This document shows positions 51,294-60,058 of a stretch of 63,951 bases of DNA, piece by piece. The stretch is from Paenibacillus rhizosphaerae (lineage in GTDB: Bacteria; Bacillota; Bacilli; Paenibacillales; Paenibacillaceae). Position 1 is the first letter of the stretch. Every line of letters starts with the position of its first letter. The stretch spans positions 1-63,951 of the forward strand of contig NZ_JACHXJ010000010.1 of the NCBI RefSeq assembly GCF_014192015.1, given 5' to 3'. The translations under genes and the position numbers were made by a program. Below the pieces are notes generated by a model. It ran no database searches and was not told where the DNA came from. It worked only from the letters and a program-made list of their open reading frames with translations.

Positions 51294-52250
51294 ATGATAA
51301 CCAGACAGGAGAAGGGGCTGTGGGCCGCGGTCATTATTTTGGCAGCGGGCGTGTTGTTTATGGGAAGTCTGATTGTCATCCGTGGACTTAAACCGGCAGA
51401 TGAGCCGTCACCGGCTGAAGACAAGCAGACAGGGGCGGATGCGGTGGCGTCTTTTAATGGCAGCGCTATTACAGAAGGCGATTGGGTCGAGGAGTTGAAG
51501 CGGACGCACGGAGAGGAAGCGTTAACGCAGATGCTGAATCACAAGGCGGTATATGCGGAAGCCCAGTCCCTGAAAATCAAGGTGACCCCGGAGGAAGTGA
51601 CGGAAGAGATTAACCGGGAGATGCAGGGATACGCCTCGCCGGAAGACTATTATCGGGAGATGGCCAACCAGTTGAACCTCACTCCCGAAGAGATCCGGGC
51701 GGAAACCGAATACCGTCTCACGTTGCAAAAGATCGCCACCGCAGGAATCCGTATCACGGATGCGGAGGTACAGCGTTATATCGACCAGCATCAAGAGGAA
51801 TTTGCGGCCAAGAAGGCGTATCATCTTGCCTGGATTCAGACGGATACGGAAGATGAGGCAAATCGGGTGCTTGACCGCCTGCAGCAGGGAGAGGATTTCG
51901 GCACGCTGGCGGCAGCGTATTCCCTGGATGAATTTACGCGCGATCAAGGCGGCGATCTGGGGACGGTGGAGGAAGATGATCCTTTTATTGCTCCAGAAGT
52001 ACTGCAGACAGCCTCAACCCTGAAGCCAGGGGACGCAGCGGGCCCGGTACGGTTAAAAGACGGATATGCGGTCGTCCAGCTGATCAGCGTAGAGAACGGA
52101 AGTACCAAGAGCAGCGAGGAGATCCTTCAGGAGGCCCGCAAACAGCTGGCCCTAAGCGAGGCCGTTCCCCTTTCGCAGCTGGAAGAACAGTTGAGAAACA
52201 AATATGACGCCAAAATTTTGATCAAAATATCCCCATCTAAAGCATCCTGA
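51294..52250 (+). CDS. yacD: YacD, membrane-anchored PrsA/parvulin-like protein
   Basis: 318 residues. One N-terminal membrane anchor (about 9-30) with no lipobox, a SurA-N-like helical region and a divergent parvulin domain (about 165-270: YHLAWIQ, FGTLAAAYSLDEFTRDQGGDLG). Its active-site residues differ from classical parvulins, so it may act as a chaperone only. Probably extracytoplasmic. It starts 17 nt after hslO with GGGGCGGG as ribosome binding site and precedes cysK as in B. subtilis. Confidence 0.88.
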   Translation: MITRQEKGLWAAVIILAAGVLFMGSLIVIRGLKPADEPSPAEDKQTGADAVASFNGSAITEGDWVEELKRTHGEEALTQMLNHKAVYAEAQSLKIKVTPEEVTEEINREMQGYASPEDYYREMANQLNLTPEEIRAETEYRLTLQKIATAGIRITDAEVQRYIDQHQEEFAAKKAYHLAWIQTDTEDEANRVLDRLQQGEDFGTLAAAYSLDEFTRDQGGDLGTVEEDDPFIAPEVLQTASTLKPGDAAGPVRLKDGYAVVQLISVENGSTKSSEEILQEARKQLALSEAVPLSQLEEQLRNKYDAKILIKISPSKAS

Positions 52251-52347
52251 AACGACAGAAGCGGCTGCCAAGATTACGCGCCCTGGCTTACACACGTTTT
52301 CAGGATGTTTTCTTTGTTTACAACCAGGCCTTACGTCCGGGTTCGTA

Positions 52348-52391
52348 TTGACATTGAGGTGGAAGGTTGATAAGATGAAGGTATAAATACC
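52348..52391 (+). promoter_or_regulatory. cysK promoter with start-site palindrome
   Basis: TTGACA (52348-52353), a 17-bp spacer and TAAGAT (52371-52376). GGTAT-AA-ATACC (52380-52391) is an inverted repeat centred on the predicted start site, a plausible operator. I do not see a clear full CymR box. A 120-nt leader follows with no recognised riboswitch. Confidence 0.75.
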
Positions 52392-52502
52392 TACTTATTT
52401 ACTCGGATATAGCTTTATTCTAAGCCAGCCAGATTCTCTTTCTAGAATTTTGTATACAGCAGTTATCCATTAAAATTCATTATAAACAGGGAGGATTTAC
52501 CT

Positions 52503-53441
52503 ATGGCTAAGGTCGTCAACAACGTAACGGAATTAATCGGGGGAACACCCCTTGTCCGTCTGAACCGGCTTGCACCGGAAGACAGCGCGGAAATTTACTT
52601 GAAGCTGGAATATCAGAATCCGGGCTCCAGCGTTAAGGACCGGATTGCGATCAGCATCGTCGAACAAGCGGAGAAGGACGGCCTTCTGAAGCCTGGCGGT
52701 ACAATTGTCGAAGCGACAAGCGGCAATACCGGTATCGGTCTGGCCATGGTAGCTGCAGCCAAAGGCTACAAAGCTGTGATCGTCATGCCTGAAACGATGA
52801 GCCTTGAGCGCCGCAACCTGCTCCGCGCCTACGGTGCAGAGTTGGTTCTGACACCGGGAGCTGAAGGTATGAACGGTGCTGTTAAGAAAGCCGAGGAAAT
52901 CGTGAAAGAAAATCCGGATTACTTCATGGCTGAGCAGTTCAAAAACCCGGCCAACGTGAAGATTCACCGTGAAACAACGGGTCCGGAAATCGTGGAAGCG
53001 ATTGATTCCATCGGCGGTTCCCTCGACGCATTCGTGGCAGGAATCGGAACGGGCGGAACGATTTCCGGTGCCGGCGAAGTGCTGAAGAATCGGTTCCCTG
53101 ACATCAAGATCGTGGCTGTTGAACCTGCGGCTTCCCCAATTCTGGCTGGAGGCAAACCAGGACCGCACAAAATTCAAGGTCTTGGCGCCAACTTTATTCC
53201 GGATATCCTCAACCGTGACATTTACGATGAAATCATTCACGTGGAGAACGATGAAGCGTTTGAAACGGCCCGACGCGTCGCCAAAGAAGAAGGCGTTCTG
53301 TCCGGTATTTCTTCCGGCGCTGCCGTATTCGCTGCACTTAAAGTAGCCAAGGAGCTCGGTAAAGGCAAACGTGTCGTGGTGGTCATCCCAAGTAACGGCG
53401 AACGTTATTTGAGCACGCCGCTGTATAACTTTGAGGCGTAA
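52503..53441 (+). CDS. cysK: Cysteine synthase (O-acetylserine sulfhydrylase)
   Basis: 312 residues, fold-type II PLP enzyme. PLP Lys45 in NPGSSVKDRIA, the substrate loop EATSGNTGIGLAM and phosphate loop GIGTGGTISGAGE are intact. It makes cysteine from O-acetylserine and sulfide. In B. subtilis the CysK protein also acts as corepressor of CymR. Good ribosome binding site AGGGAGG. It stands as its own unit between a consensus promoter and a terminator. Confidence 0.98.
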   Translation: MAKVVNNVTELIGGTPLVRLNRLAPEDSAEIYLKLEYQNPGSSVKDRIAISIVEQAEKDGLLKPGGTIVEATSGNTGIGLAMVAAAKGYKAVIVMPETMSLERRNLLRAYGAELVLTPGAEGMNGAVKKAEEIVKENPDYFMAEQFKNPANVKIHRETTGPEIVEAIDSIGGSLDAFVAGIGTGGTISGAGEVLKNRFPDIKIVAVEPAASPILAGGKPGPHKIQGLGANFIPDILNRDIYDEIIHVENDEAFETARRVAKEEGVLSGISSGAAVFAALKVAKELGKGKRVVVVIPSNGERYLSTPLYNFEA

Positions 53442-53473
53442 TTAGCGTCTTATACATTGTAACAACTCTCGCC

Positions 53474-53508
53474 CCTGCTGCCGGTTTATCCGGCTGCAGG
53501 TTTTTTTT
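53474..53508 (+). terminator. cysK terminator
   Basis: Stem CCTGC-t-GCCGG/CCGGC-t-GCAGG with TTTAT loop and eight T. Confidence 0.95.
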
Positions 53509-53563
53509 GTTCATGCAGCCCGCTCATTAGCAGTCAAATCAGGACAACTTTTTGGAAAAAGTC

Positions 53564-53592
53564 TTTTCAAACCTGCCGACTCCAAGTATACT
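53564..53592 (+). promoter_or_regulatory. Candidate SigA promoter of the folate operon
   Basis: TTTTCA (53564-53569), a 17-bp spacer and TATACT (53587-53592). Just upstream lies the inverted repeat ACTTTTT-GG-AAAAAGT (53547-53562). Confidence 0.5.
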
Positions 53593-53635
53593 GACAACCA
53601 ATAGACGGGTCTTGTTACTAAAAGGGGATCAGAAA

Positions 53636-55225
53636 ATGAAGAGAAATGAGAGCGGTTTGATCACCTTGGATCAATGGATGACTTGGGCCGCAGAGGGCAT
53701 CACGATGTTTCCATATGTGCTGTCGTCCGGAGGATTGGACCGGCAGGAAGAAGGGAAGCTCCCGGCGGCTTGGACGGCGGCCTGGGAACAGGCTTCGCCC
53801 TATTCCTTCGTACTGGAGAGCGGCAAGGAGGGGCGGTATACTTACCTGGGGCTGCGGCCGGTGTCGGTCCTCTGCGGAAAGGATAACCGTGGCGTCGTGA
53901 CAAACCTGCTGGGCGGGGGCGCTGAGAAGGTGGACGGAAGCCCGCTGCAGGTGCTTCAGCGGTGGATGGCGCCGTACCGGGCGGCGCAGCAGCCGGATCC
54001 AGATTTGCCGCCCTTCCTTGGGGGATGCGTTGGCTTTCTAGGGTATGACATCGTTCGTTCCCTCGAAAATCTCCCGTCCACCGCAGTCGATCTTCCGGCA
54101 TTCCCGGATTATTTGTGGATGCGGATGGAAGAGTTGTGGGTGCATGATGCAGACAGGCGGAAGGTGTACTGCATAGTCCATATGCATTTTGATGCAGAGG
54201 GACTGGACAGCGATCTGATCCGGCAAAGGCTGTGTGCGCTTTACGAGGAAGCTGCCGAGCGGGCCAGGTCCATGCAATCGCTGTGGTTCTCCATGGTGAA
54301 CTTAAACGATGGGATCCAGGCCGAAGCGGACCGGCGGCGAAAGCAGGCGGAGGAGCTGACTCCCCGGGTAGAGTGGCCGCAGCTGCGTACCGGATTCCCG
54401 CAGGAATCCTTTGAACAAGCTGTGCGTTCCATCCAGCAGTACATTCGCGAAGGGGACGTCTTCCAGGTGAATCTGTCGCTCCGCCAGGAGCTGGACCTGC
54501 ATTCGCCCCCGGAGCAGGTCTATGAATGGCTCCGCCTGTTGAACCCTTCCCCTTACATGGGGCTTCTGCGCTCTCCGGGATTCACGCTGGTCAGCGGCTC
54601 CCCGGAACTGCTGGTGAAGCTTCAGGGGGAGCGGATCAGCACCCGCCCGATCGCGGGCACGAGGCGCCGGGGGCTTACCCCGCAGGAGGATGCGGCCATG
54701 GCGGCCGAGCTGATAGGCAGCGAGAAGGAGAGAGCCGAGCATATCATGCTGGTGGATCTCGAACGCAACGATCTGGGGAAGGTGGCGGCGTACGGCTCCG
54801 TGCACGTCCCGGAGCTGATGACGGTCGAGCATTACTCCCATGTGATGCATCTCGTTTCTCAGGTGGAAGGCCGGCTCGCTCCGGGCAAAGGGGTGTACGA
54901 CGTGATCGCGGCATTTTTTCCGGGAGGAACCATCACGGGCGCACCCAAGGTGAGGACGATGGAAATTATCGAGGAGCTGGAACCGGTAAGGCGCGGGCCT
55001 TACACCGGCTCGATCGGCTGGATTGACTACAACGGCAATATGGAATTAAATATTATTATAAGAACGATGGCCGTCCTGGACGGTACGGGATATATCCAGG
55101 CCGGGGCGGGAATCGTCATTGATTCCGACCCTTACCGGGAATACCGGGAATGCCAAAACAAGGCCAAAGGCATGATCCTGGCGGTTCTCGCAAGCGAAGA
55201 GGAATCCGCCGCCAAATCTGGATAA
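53636..55225 (+). CDS. pabB: Aminodeoxychorismate synthase component I (PabB, TrpE-like)
   Basis: 529 residues from ATG 53636 (AAGGGGATC upstream). Chorismate-using enzyme of the TrpE/PabB/MenF family: VNLSLRQELD, SPELLVKL, DLERNDLGKVA, FFPGGTITGAPKVRTMEIIEE (split at GAP) and GSIGWIDYNGNMELNI. The family loop reads PIAGT (about residues 336-340), the form typical of anthranilate synthase, not the PIKGT of E. coli PabB with its catalytic Lys. Context with pabA, pabC and fol genes argues for p-aminobenzoate synthesis. It starts a six-gene folate operon. Confidence 0.92.
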   Translation: MKRNESGLITLDQWMTWAAEGITMFPYVLSSGGLDRQEEGKLPAAWTAAWEQASPYSFVLESGKEGRYTYLGLRPVSVLCGKDNRGVVTNLLGGGAEKVDGSPLQVLQRWMAPYRAAQQPDPDLPPFLGGCVGFLGYDIVRSLENLPSTAVDLPAFPDYLWMRMEELWVHDADRRKVYCIVHMHFDAEGLDSDLIRQRLCALYEEAAERARSMQSLWFSMVNLNDGIQAEADRRRKQAEELTPRVEWPQLRTGFPQESFEQAVRSIQQYIREGDVFQVNLSLRQELDLHSPPEQVYEWLRLLNPSPYMGLLRSPGFTLVSGSPELLVKLQGERISTRPIAGTRRRGLTPQEDAAMAAELIGSEKERAEHIMLVDLERNDLGKVAAYGSVHVPELMTVEHYSHVMHLVSQVEGRLAPGKGVYDVIAAFFPGGTITGAPKVRTMEIIEELEPVRRGPYTGSIGWIDYNGNMELNIIIRTMAVLDGTGYIQAGAGIVIDSDPYREYRECQNKAKGMILAVLASEEESAAKSG

Positions 55226-55237
55226 GGGGATGAGCAT

Positions 55238-55819
55238 ATGATTTTGGTTATCGACAATTATGACTCTTTTACGTACAATCTGGTGCAGTATTTGGGGGAG
55301 CTCGGACAGGAAGTGAAGGTGTACCGCAACGATGAAATTACCGTGTCCGGTATCGAGGAGCTTGCGCCCGACCATATTTTGATCTCCCCGGGTCCCTGCA
55401 CGCCGAACGAGGCGGGGATCAGCCTGGAGACGATTGCGTATTTTAAAGGCAAAATCCCGATTTTTGGCGTTTGTTTGGGCCATCAGGCCATTGGGCAGGC
55501 ATTCGGCGGCAATGTCATCCGCGCCGAACGGCTGATGCACGGAAAAACGTCGCCGATCCATCATCACGGCACTTCCGTGTTCGAAGGTCTTCCTTCGCCA
55601 TTTACGGCGACAAGATACCACTCGCTGCTGGTGGAGCGGGACAGTCTGCCGGATTGCCTGGAGATCACCGCAGAAACCGAGGAAGGCGAGATTATGGGAC
55701 TGCGTCATAAGGAGTATCCGATTGAAGGCGTCCAGTTCCATCCGGAGTCGATCATTACCGATTACGGGCACCAAATACTGCGTAATTTCCTGAAGCAGAC
55801 CGCAGGCACCAAAGCATGA
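55238..55819 (+). CDS. pabA: Glutamine amidotransferase PabA/TrpG
   Basis: 193 residues, class I glutamine amidotransferase. Catalytic triad: Cys79 in GVCLGHQAIG, His168 and Glu170 in QFHPES. It supplies ammonia to PabB, and in B. subtilis the same subunit also serves anthranilate synthase (TrpE), whose own operon lacks a trpG. It starts 12 nt after pabB with GATAAGGGG as ribosome binding site and overlaps pabC by 4 nt. Confidence 0.96.
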   Translation: MILVIDNYDSFTYNLVQYLGELGQEVKVYRNDEITVSGIEELAPDHILISPGPCTPNEAGISLETIAYFKGKIPIFGVCLGHQAIGQAFGGNVIRAERLMHGKTSPIHHHGTSVFEGLPSPFTATRYHSLLVERDSLPDCLEITAETEEGEIMGLRHKEYPIEGVQFHPESIITDYGHQILRNFLKQTAGTKA

Positions 55820-56703
55820 AGAAGATAGGATTGAACGGCGGGATCGTTGATGCCGCCGACGCCGTGGTACCTGTAATGGATCACGGCTTTTTATACGGAA
55901 TGGGGTTGTTTGAGACGCTGCGGACATACCGCGGCCGGCCCTTTTTGCTGGAGATGCATTTGAAGAGGATGGCGGAGGGCTGCCGGATACTGGGCATTCC
56001 CTTTTCCGTAGAGGATGCGCTTGCGTCCATGCCCGGTTGGATTGAAGCCTTGATGAAGGCGAACGGCCTTGATGAGGCTTACATCCGTTATACCGTCAGC
56101 GCGGGCGTTGATGTTCTCGGGCTTCCCGGGGAGGAGTACAGCCGTCCCAATCATGTTCTGCTTGTGAAGTTGCTGCCCGGGGTGCCGGAGAGCCTCTACA
56201 CCCAAGGAAAAGCTCTGCAGCTGCTGGATACGCGGCGCAACTCTCCCGAAGCTCCAATCCGCTTGAAGTCGCTCCATTACATGAACAATATTTTGGCGAA
56301 AAGGGAGCTGGCGGCGATGAGTGACCCGCGTTCCCGCCAGGCGGAAGGCCTGATGCTCGATGAGCGCGGGCATGTCAGCGAAGGCATCGTCAGCAATGTG
56401 TTTTTTGTGAGAGAAGGGGCACTCTATACACCTGATGCATCTACCGGGCTGCTGCCTGGCATTACGCGCCAGGTTGTGCGTGAGCTTGCCGGCGCGGCCG
56501 GCATCCGCTGCGCGGAAGGTTTGTATACGTGGGGAGATCTGCTGACCGCAGATGAGGTGTTCGTGACCAGCTCCATCCAGGAGCTTGTGCCCGTTACGCT
56601 TTTACTGGACAGGCAGGGAGCGGGCAGAAGTGTGAGTCACGGCGCCGCCGGCCCGATCACCCGTAAGCTGCTCGATTTGTACCGACAGAAAGCAGGGATT
56701 TGA
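55816..56703 (+). CDS. pabC: 4-amino-4-deoxychorismate lyase
   Basis: 295 residues, fold-type IV PLP enzyme. DHGFLYGMGLFETLRTYRG at the N-terminus, the PLP-binding Lys in RLKSLHYMNN (about 152), and VSEGIVSNVFFV. It splits aminodeoxychorismate to p-aminobenzoate and pyruvate. The start overlaps the pabA stop (ATGA), so translation is coupled. Confidence 0.95.
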   Translation: MKKIGLNGGIVDAADAVVPVMDHGFLYGMGLFETLRTYRGRPFLLEMHLKRMAEGCRILGIPFSVEDALASMPGWIEALMKANGLDEAYIRYTVSAGVDVLGLPGEEYSRPNHVLLVKLLPGVPESLYTQGKALQLLDTRRNSPEAPIRLKSLHYMNNILAKRELAAMSDPRSRQAEGLMLDERGHVSEGIVSNVFFVREGALYTPDASTGLLPGITRQVVRELAGAAGIRCAEGLYTWGDLLTADEVFVTSSIQELVPVTLLLDRQGAGRSVSHGAAGPITRKLLDLYRQKAGI

Positions 56704-56705
56704 CA

Positions 56706-57563
56706 GTGAAAACGACAATCTATGAACGTAACTTTGCGATGGGGCAAGCCGTGCTGAGGCTCGGACAGTCCACCCAGGTGATGGGCATTTTAAATGTAAC
56801 ACCCGATTCCTTCTCTGACGGAGGCCGGTATGTGGACCCGGACACAGCCGTACGCCATGCGCTCAAAATGATGCTGGACGGCGCCGACCTGATCGATATC
56901 GGAGGAGAATCGACCCGGCCGGGGTATACGCCGGTATCTGCGGAAGAAGAACTGGCCCGCGTGATTCCCGTGATTGAGGCGATCCATAAAGCGGCCCCGC
57001 ACATTCCCATCTCGATCGATACGTATAAGGCGGAAGTAGCGCGCCAGGCCATTCTGGCCGGTGCCCACATCATCAACGATATTTGGGGAGGCAAAGGCGA
57101 TCCGGACATGCTGAAGGTGGCAGCCGAGCTGGGCTGTCCGATCATTCTGATGCATAACCGGCACGACATGGACTATACCAATATTGTGGAGGACGTCGTC
57201 GCCGACCTGGAAGAGAGCGTGCGCCTCGCCTTGGCGGCCGGAGTTCAGCCGGAATATATTATTTTGGATCCGGGGATCGGGTTTGCCAAAAATGGAGAGC
57301 ACAACTTGAAGCTGATGACCCAGCTGGACCGTCTGAATCAGATCGGTTATCCCGTGCTGCTGGCAACGTCCCGCAAAAAGTTCATCCGCAGCGTGCTGGA
57401 TCTGCCGGTGGATGACTTGGTCGAGGGCACCGCAGCCACGGTGGCGTTCGGGATCGCCCAGGGCTGCCAGCTGGTGAGGGTCCACGACGTGAAATCGATC
57501 AAGCGAACCGTCAAAATGTGTGATGCGATGATCTACACTTCGGAGGTTGTGAGCCGAAATTAA
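56706..57563 (+). CDS. folP: Dihydropteroate synthase
   Basis: 285 residues from GTG 56706 (AGCAGGGA 7 nt upstream); TTG 56700 overlaps the pabC stop and is the alternative. The sulfonamide-target TIM barrel is marked by VMGILNVTPDSFSDGG (about 26-40), DIGGESTRPGY, ILDPGIGFAK and LLATSRKKFI. It joins p-aminobenzoate to the pterin pyrophosphate. In B. subtilis the gene is called sul. Confidence 0.97.
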   Translation: MKTTIYERNFAMGQAVLRLGQSTQVMGILNVTPDSFSDGGRYVDPDTAVRHALKMMLDGADLIDIGGESTRPGYTPVSAEEELARVIPVIEAIHKAAPHIPISIDTYKAEVARQAILAGAHIINDIWGGKGDPDMLKVAAELGCPIILMHNRHDMDYTNIVEDVVADLEESVRLALAAGVQPEYIILDPGIGFAKNGEHNLKLMTQLDRLNQIGYPVLLATSRKKFIRSVLDLPVDDLVEGTAATVAFGIAQGCQLVRVHDVKSIKRTVKMCDAMIYTSEVVSRN

Positions 57564-57625
57564 ACGTTTTTTTATACAGGATCGTTTGATACGATGTTGA
57601 ATATTTGGGGAGGCGGGAGTAGAAA

Positions 57626-57988
57626 ATGGATAGAATGGTCATTCACCGCATGGAGTATTACGGGTATCACGGCGTGTTCGAGGAAGAACGCAAGCTCGGC
57701 CAGCGCTTCTACGTCGATCTGGACATGGAGATCGATTTACGCGCAGCCGGGGAGAACGACGATCTCACCCAAACGGTAAATTATGCCGAAGTCCACGAAA
57801 CGGTCAAAAACGTGGTGGAAACCGAGTCTTTTCGCCTGATTGAAGCTTTAGCCGAACGTATTGCATCTGTTGTACTGGACACTTATACTAGTATCAATGC
57901 ACTGACGGTCAAAGTGACCAAACCGCATCCTCCATTTGACATCCACTTTCAGGGTGTTACGGTGGAGCTGCATAGAACAAGAAAGTGA
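57626..57988 (+). CDS. folB: Dihydroneopterin aldolase
   Basis: 120 residues, the tunnel-fold enzyme. YYGYHGVFEEERKLGQRFYVDL near the N-terminus (split at ERK) and VKVTKPHPPF with the catalytic Lys near the C-terminus. It converts dihydroneopterin to 6-hydroxymethyl-dihydropterin plus glycolaldehyde. The ribosome binding site GGAGGCGGGAG lies upstream. It sits between folP and folK, as in B. subtilis. Confidence 0.96.
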   Translation: MDRMVIHRMEYYGYHGVFEEERKLGQRFYVDLDMEIDLRAAGENDDLTQTVNYAEVHETVKNVVETESFRLIEALAERIASVVLDTYTSINALTVKVTKPHPPFDIHFQGVTVELHRTRK

Positions 57989-57997
57989 GACTCCACC

Positions 57998-58546
57998 ATG
58001 AATGCACATTTCACCTCTGAGCTATCAGAGGCTTATATTGCTTTAGGGGCAAATTTGGGTGACCGCGAACATACGCTGATGGAAGCCATTCGGCGCCTGG
58101 AAGAGGATCCCCACATTACGGTAGTCCGCTGCTCCCACCTTTATGAGACGGAGCCTGTGGGTTATGTGGACCAGCCCCTCTTTTTAAATATGGCCGTGTG
58201 CGTCCGCACAAGTTTGGATTCCCATGAACTGCTGCACGTGATGCAGGGGATTGAGAACGGGCTTGGGCGTATTCGGGAGATCCATTGGGGGCCCCGGACC
58301 GTCGATTTGGATTTAATCTGGATGGAGGGCCGCAGGGAGAACACGGAAGAACTGGTGCTGCCGCATCCCCGGATGGAGGAGCGCGCCTTTGTGCTGGTTC
58401 CCTTATCCGATATTGTTCCTCCCGACGAGCCTTCCGGCTTATATACGATCGTAGAGACAGCTATGGATAAGCTGGATGGAAAGGAAGGTCTGCAGCTTTG
58501 GAAAACATGCAGCTGGCGAAGCGCGTCCGCGCCTTCCGGAAGCTAA
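57998..58546 (+). CDS. folK: HPPK: 6-hydroxymethyl-7,8-dihydropterin pyrophosphokinase
   Basis: 182 residues. AYIALGANLGDRE, LYETEPVGYVDQPLFLNMA and the diagnostic GPRTVDLDLIWM with the Mg-binding DLD are present, followed by LPHPRMEERAFVLVPL. It activates the pterin for FolP. The C-terminal 48 bp overlap the downstream yazB frame. Confidence 0.96.
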   Translation: MNAHFTSELSEAYIALGANLGDREHTLMEAIRRLEEDPHITVVRCSHLYETEPVGYVDQPLFLNMAVCVRTSLDSHELLHVMQGIENGLGRIREIHWGPRTVDLDLIWMEGRRENTEELVLPHPRMEERAFVLVPLSDIVPPDEPSGLYTIVETAMDKLDGKEGLQLWKTCSWRSASAPSGS

Positions 58547-58701
58547 AAGGCTACACGCAGCAGGAGCTCGCAGCCAAGAGCGGGATATCGCTGGCGGTGC
58601 TGGGAGCCATCGAACGGGGAAACCGTCGTGCGGAAGAACAGGTTTTGATCAAAGTAGCTGAAGCACTGGGCGTATCCGTTCAGGAGCTGAGGAACGGTTA
58701 G
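58498..58701 (+). CDS. yazB: YazB-type helix-turn-helix protein
   Basis: 67 residues, almost entirely one Xre/Cro-type HTH (KRVRAFRKLKGYTQQELAAKSG, split after the first helix; LAVLGAIERGNRR; LIKVAEALGVSVQEL). Start TTG 58498 is 9 nt after AAGGAAGG, inside folK (49-nt overlap), so it is probably translated by coupling. Its target is unknown; in B. subtilis a similar gene lies between folK and yacF (dusB). Confidence 0.9.
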   Translation: MENMQLAKRVRAFRKLKGYTQQELAAKSGISLAVLGAIERGNRRAEEQVLIKVAEALGVSVQELRNG

Positions 58702-58765
58702 ACTTTTAAGAAGCAGGAATACTGCTTATGTATATACAATGAATAATAAGGGGGGAAACGATGCG

Positions 58766-59788
58766 ATGCTGAAAATTGGCGGTATTGAATTGAAAAACCA
58801 AGTCGTGCTGGCACCGATGGCGGGCGTGTGCAATCCCGCGTTCCGTCTTATCGCCAAGGAATTCGGAACGGGTCTGGTCTGTGCGGAAATGGTCAGCGGC
58901 AAAGCGATTGTCCACGGCAACCAGCGCACGCAGGAAATGCTGTATGTGGATGAGCGCGAGAAGCCGCTCAGCCTGCAGATTTTCGGAGGAGACCGGGAAT
59001 CCCTAGTACAGGCGGCCAAAGTTGTCGACAAGCAGACCAACGCGGACATCATCGATATCAATATGGGATGTCCGGCCCCGAAAGTGACCAAAATGGACGC
59101 TGGCGCACGGTGGCTGCTCGATCCGCAGAAAATTTATGAAATGGTCTCCGCGGTCGTGGATGCAGTCGATAAACCGGTGACCGTAAAAATGCGTACCGGA
59201 TGGGACAGCGATCACATTTATGCATTGGAGAACGCCCAGGCGGTGGAACGGGCCGGAGGCCAGGCAGTCAGCCTGCACGGCAGAACCCGGGAACAGCTGT
59301 ATACGGGACATGCCGATTGGAGCATTATAAAGCAAGTTAAAGAGTCGGTATCGATCCCTGTCATCGGTAACGGTGACGTCGTTACGCCGGAAGACGCGCG
59401 GCGCATGCTCGACGAAACCGGATGCGACGGGGTTATGATCGGGCGCGGTGCTTTGGGGAATCCGTGGATGCTGTACCGTACGATTGAGTACCTCAAGAGC
59501 GGGGAGCTGCTTCCTGAGCCACCGGCTGAAGAGAAAATCCGCATCGCGATTCTTCATATGGACCGTCTGATCGCGCTGAGAGGCGAGTCGGTAGCGGTAC
59601 GCGAAATGCGCAAGCATCTGGCATGGTATCTGAAAGGCCTTAGAGGATCGGCTCGAATCAAGGACGAAATTATGGAAGGCACGAAGCGCGACGAAATGGT
59701 CAGAATATTGAATGATTTTGTGGCGGACCTGAACCTGCGTGCCGAGATGGAGGCCGAGGGAAGAGATGCGGAAGCGGTAGCCCAATAA
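58766..59788 (+). CDS. dusB: tRNA-dihydrouridine synthase DusB
   Basis: 340 residues from ATG 58766, 9 nt after AAGGGGGGA; ATG 58739 is in frame but lies before that site. FMN TIM-barrel enzyme: LAPMAGVCNPAFR, INMGCPAPKVTKMDAGA with the catalytic Cys near 105, VKMRTGWD and GNGDV, then GVMIGRGALGNPW. It reduces specific tRNA uridines to dihydrouridine. Known as yacF in B. subtilis. Confidence 0.96.
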   Translation: MLKIGGIELKNQVVLAPMAGVCNPAFRLIAKEFGTGLVCAEMVSGKAIVHGNQRTQEMLYVDEREKPLSLQIFGGDRESLVQAAKVVDKQTNADIIDINMGCPAPKVTKMDAGARWLLDPQKIYEMVSAVVDAVDKPVTVKMRTGWDSDHIYALENAQAVERAGGQAVSLHGRTREQLYTGHADWSIIKQVKESVSIPVIGNGDVVTPEDARRMLDETGCDGVMIGRGALGNPWMLYRTIEYLKSGELLPEPPAEEKIRIAILHMDRLIALRGESVAVREMRKHLAWYLKGLRGSARIKDEIMEGTKRDEMVRILNDFVADLNLRAEMEAEGRDAEAVAQ

Positions 59789-59818
59789 GATGGGCAACTG
59801 CGGCTGACACCCCTGTCA

Positions 59819-59847
59819 TTGACATTTTGAAACGGTTACCATATAAT
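59819..59847 (+). promoter_or_regulatory. SigA promoter of greA
   Basis: TTGACA (59819-59824), a 17-bp spacer and TATAAT (59842-59847), fully consensus. It predicts a start near 59854 and an unusually long leader of about 205 nt. Confidence 0.88.
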
Positions 59848-59886
59848 TTTGCAGTATAAATTCGACTTTTCGTTTAACTAGCAGCA

Positions 59887-59932
59887 GGAGGATGTTCTGA
59901 TCCTCCAAACTTTGCATATAGTTTTGCATATA
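59887..59932 (+). other. Hairpin and direct repeats in greA leader
   Basis: GGAGGAT/ATCCTCC (59887-59893, 59900-59906) is a perfect 7-bp hairpin. TTTGCATATA is repeated exactly at 59911-59920 and 59923-59932. All lie in the untranslated leader. Confidence 0.6.
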
Positions 59933-60007
59933 AATAGATTGAACTAAAGTGAGCATTGCCATCTCCTGACCGGAGCAAGAACGTAAGTTTCTTTAGTTCA
60001 TTCTATT
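59933..60007. repeat. Inverted-repeat element, copy 2 (greA leader)
   Basis: Arms 59933-59949 and 59991-60007 are 17-nt inverted repeats with one mismatch and a 41-nt centre (containing a small CTCC/GGAG hairpin). Read in reverse complement it matches the element at 4629-4720: 14 of 14 bases in one arm, 16 of 18 in the other, with the single arm mismatch at the same position. The centres are unrelated. Confidence 0.6.
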
Positions 60008-60058
60008 AGGAAGCAGAATGTTTTTTAATTTATTTACATGACAGGAGAATCGGTTAAG

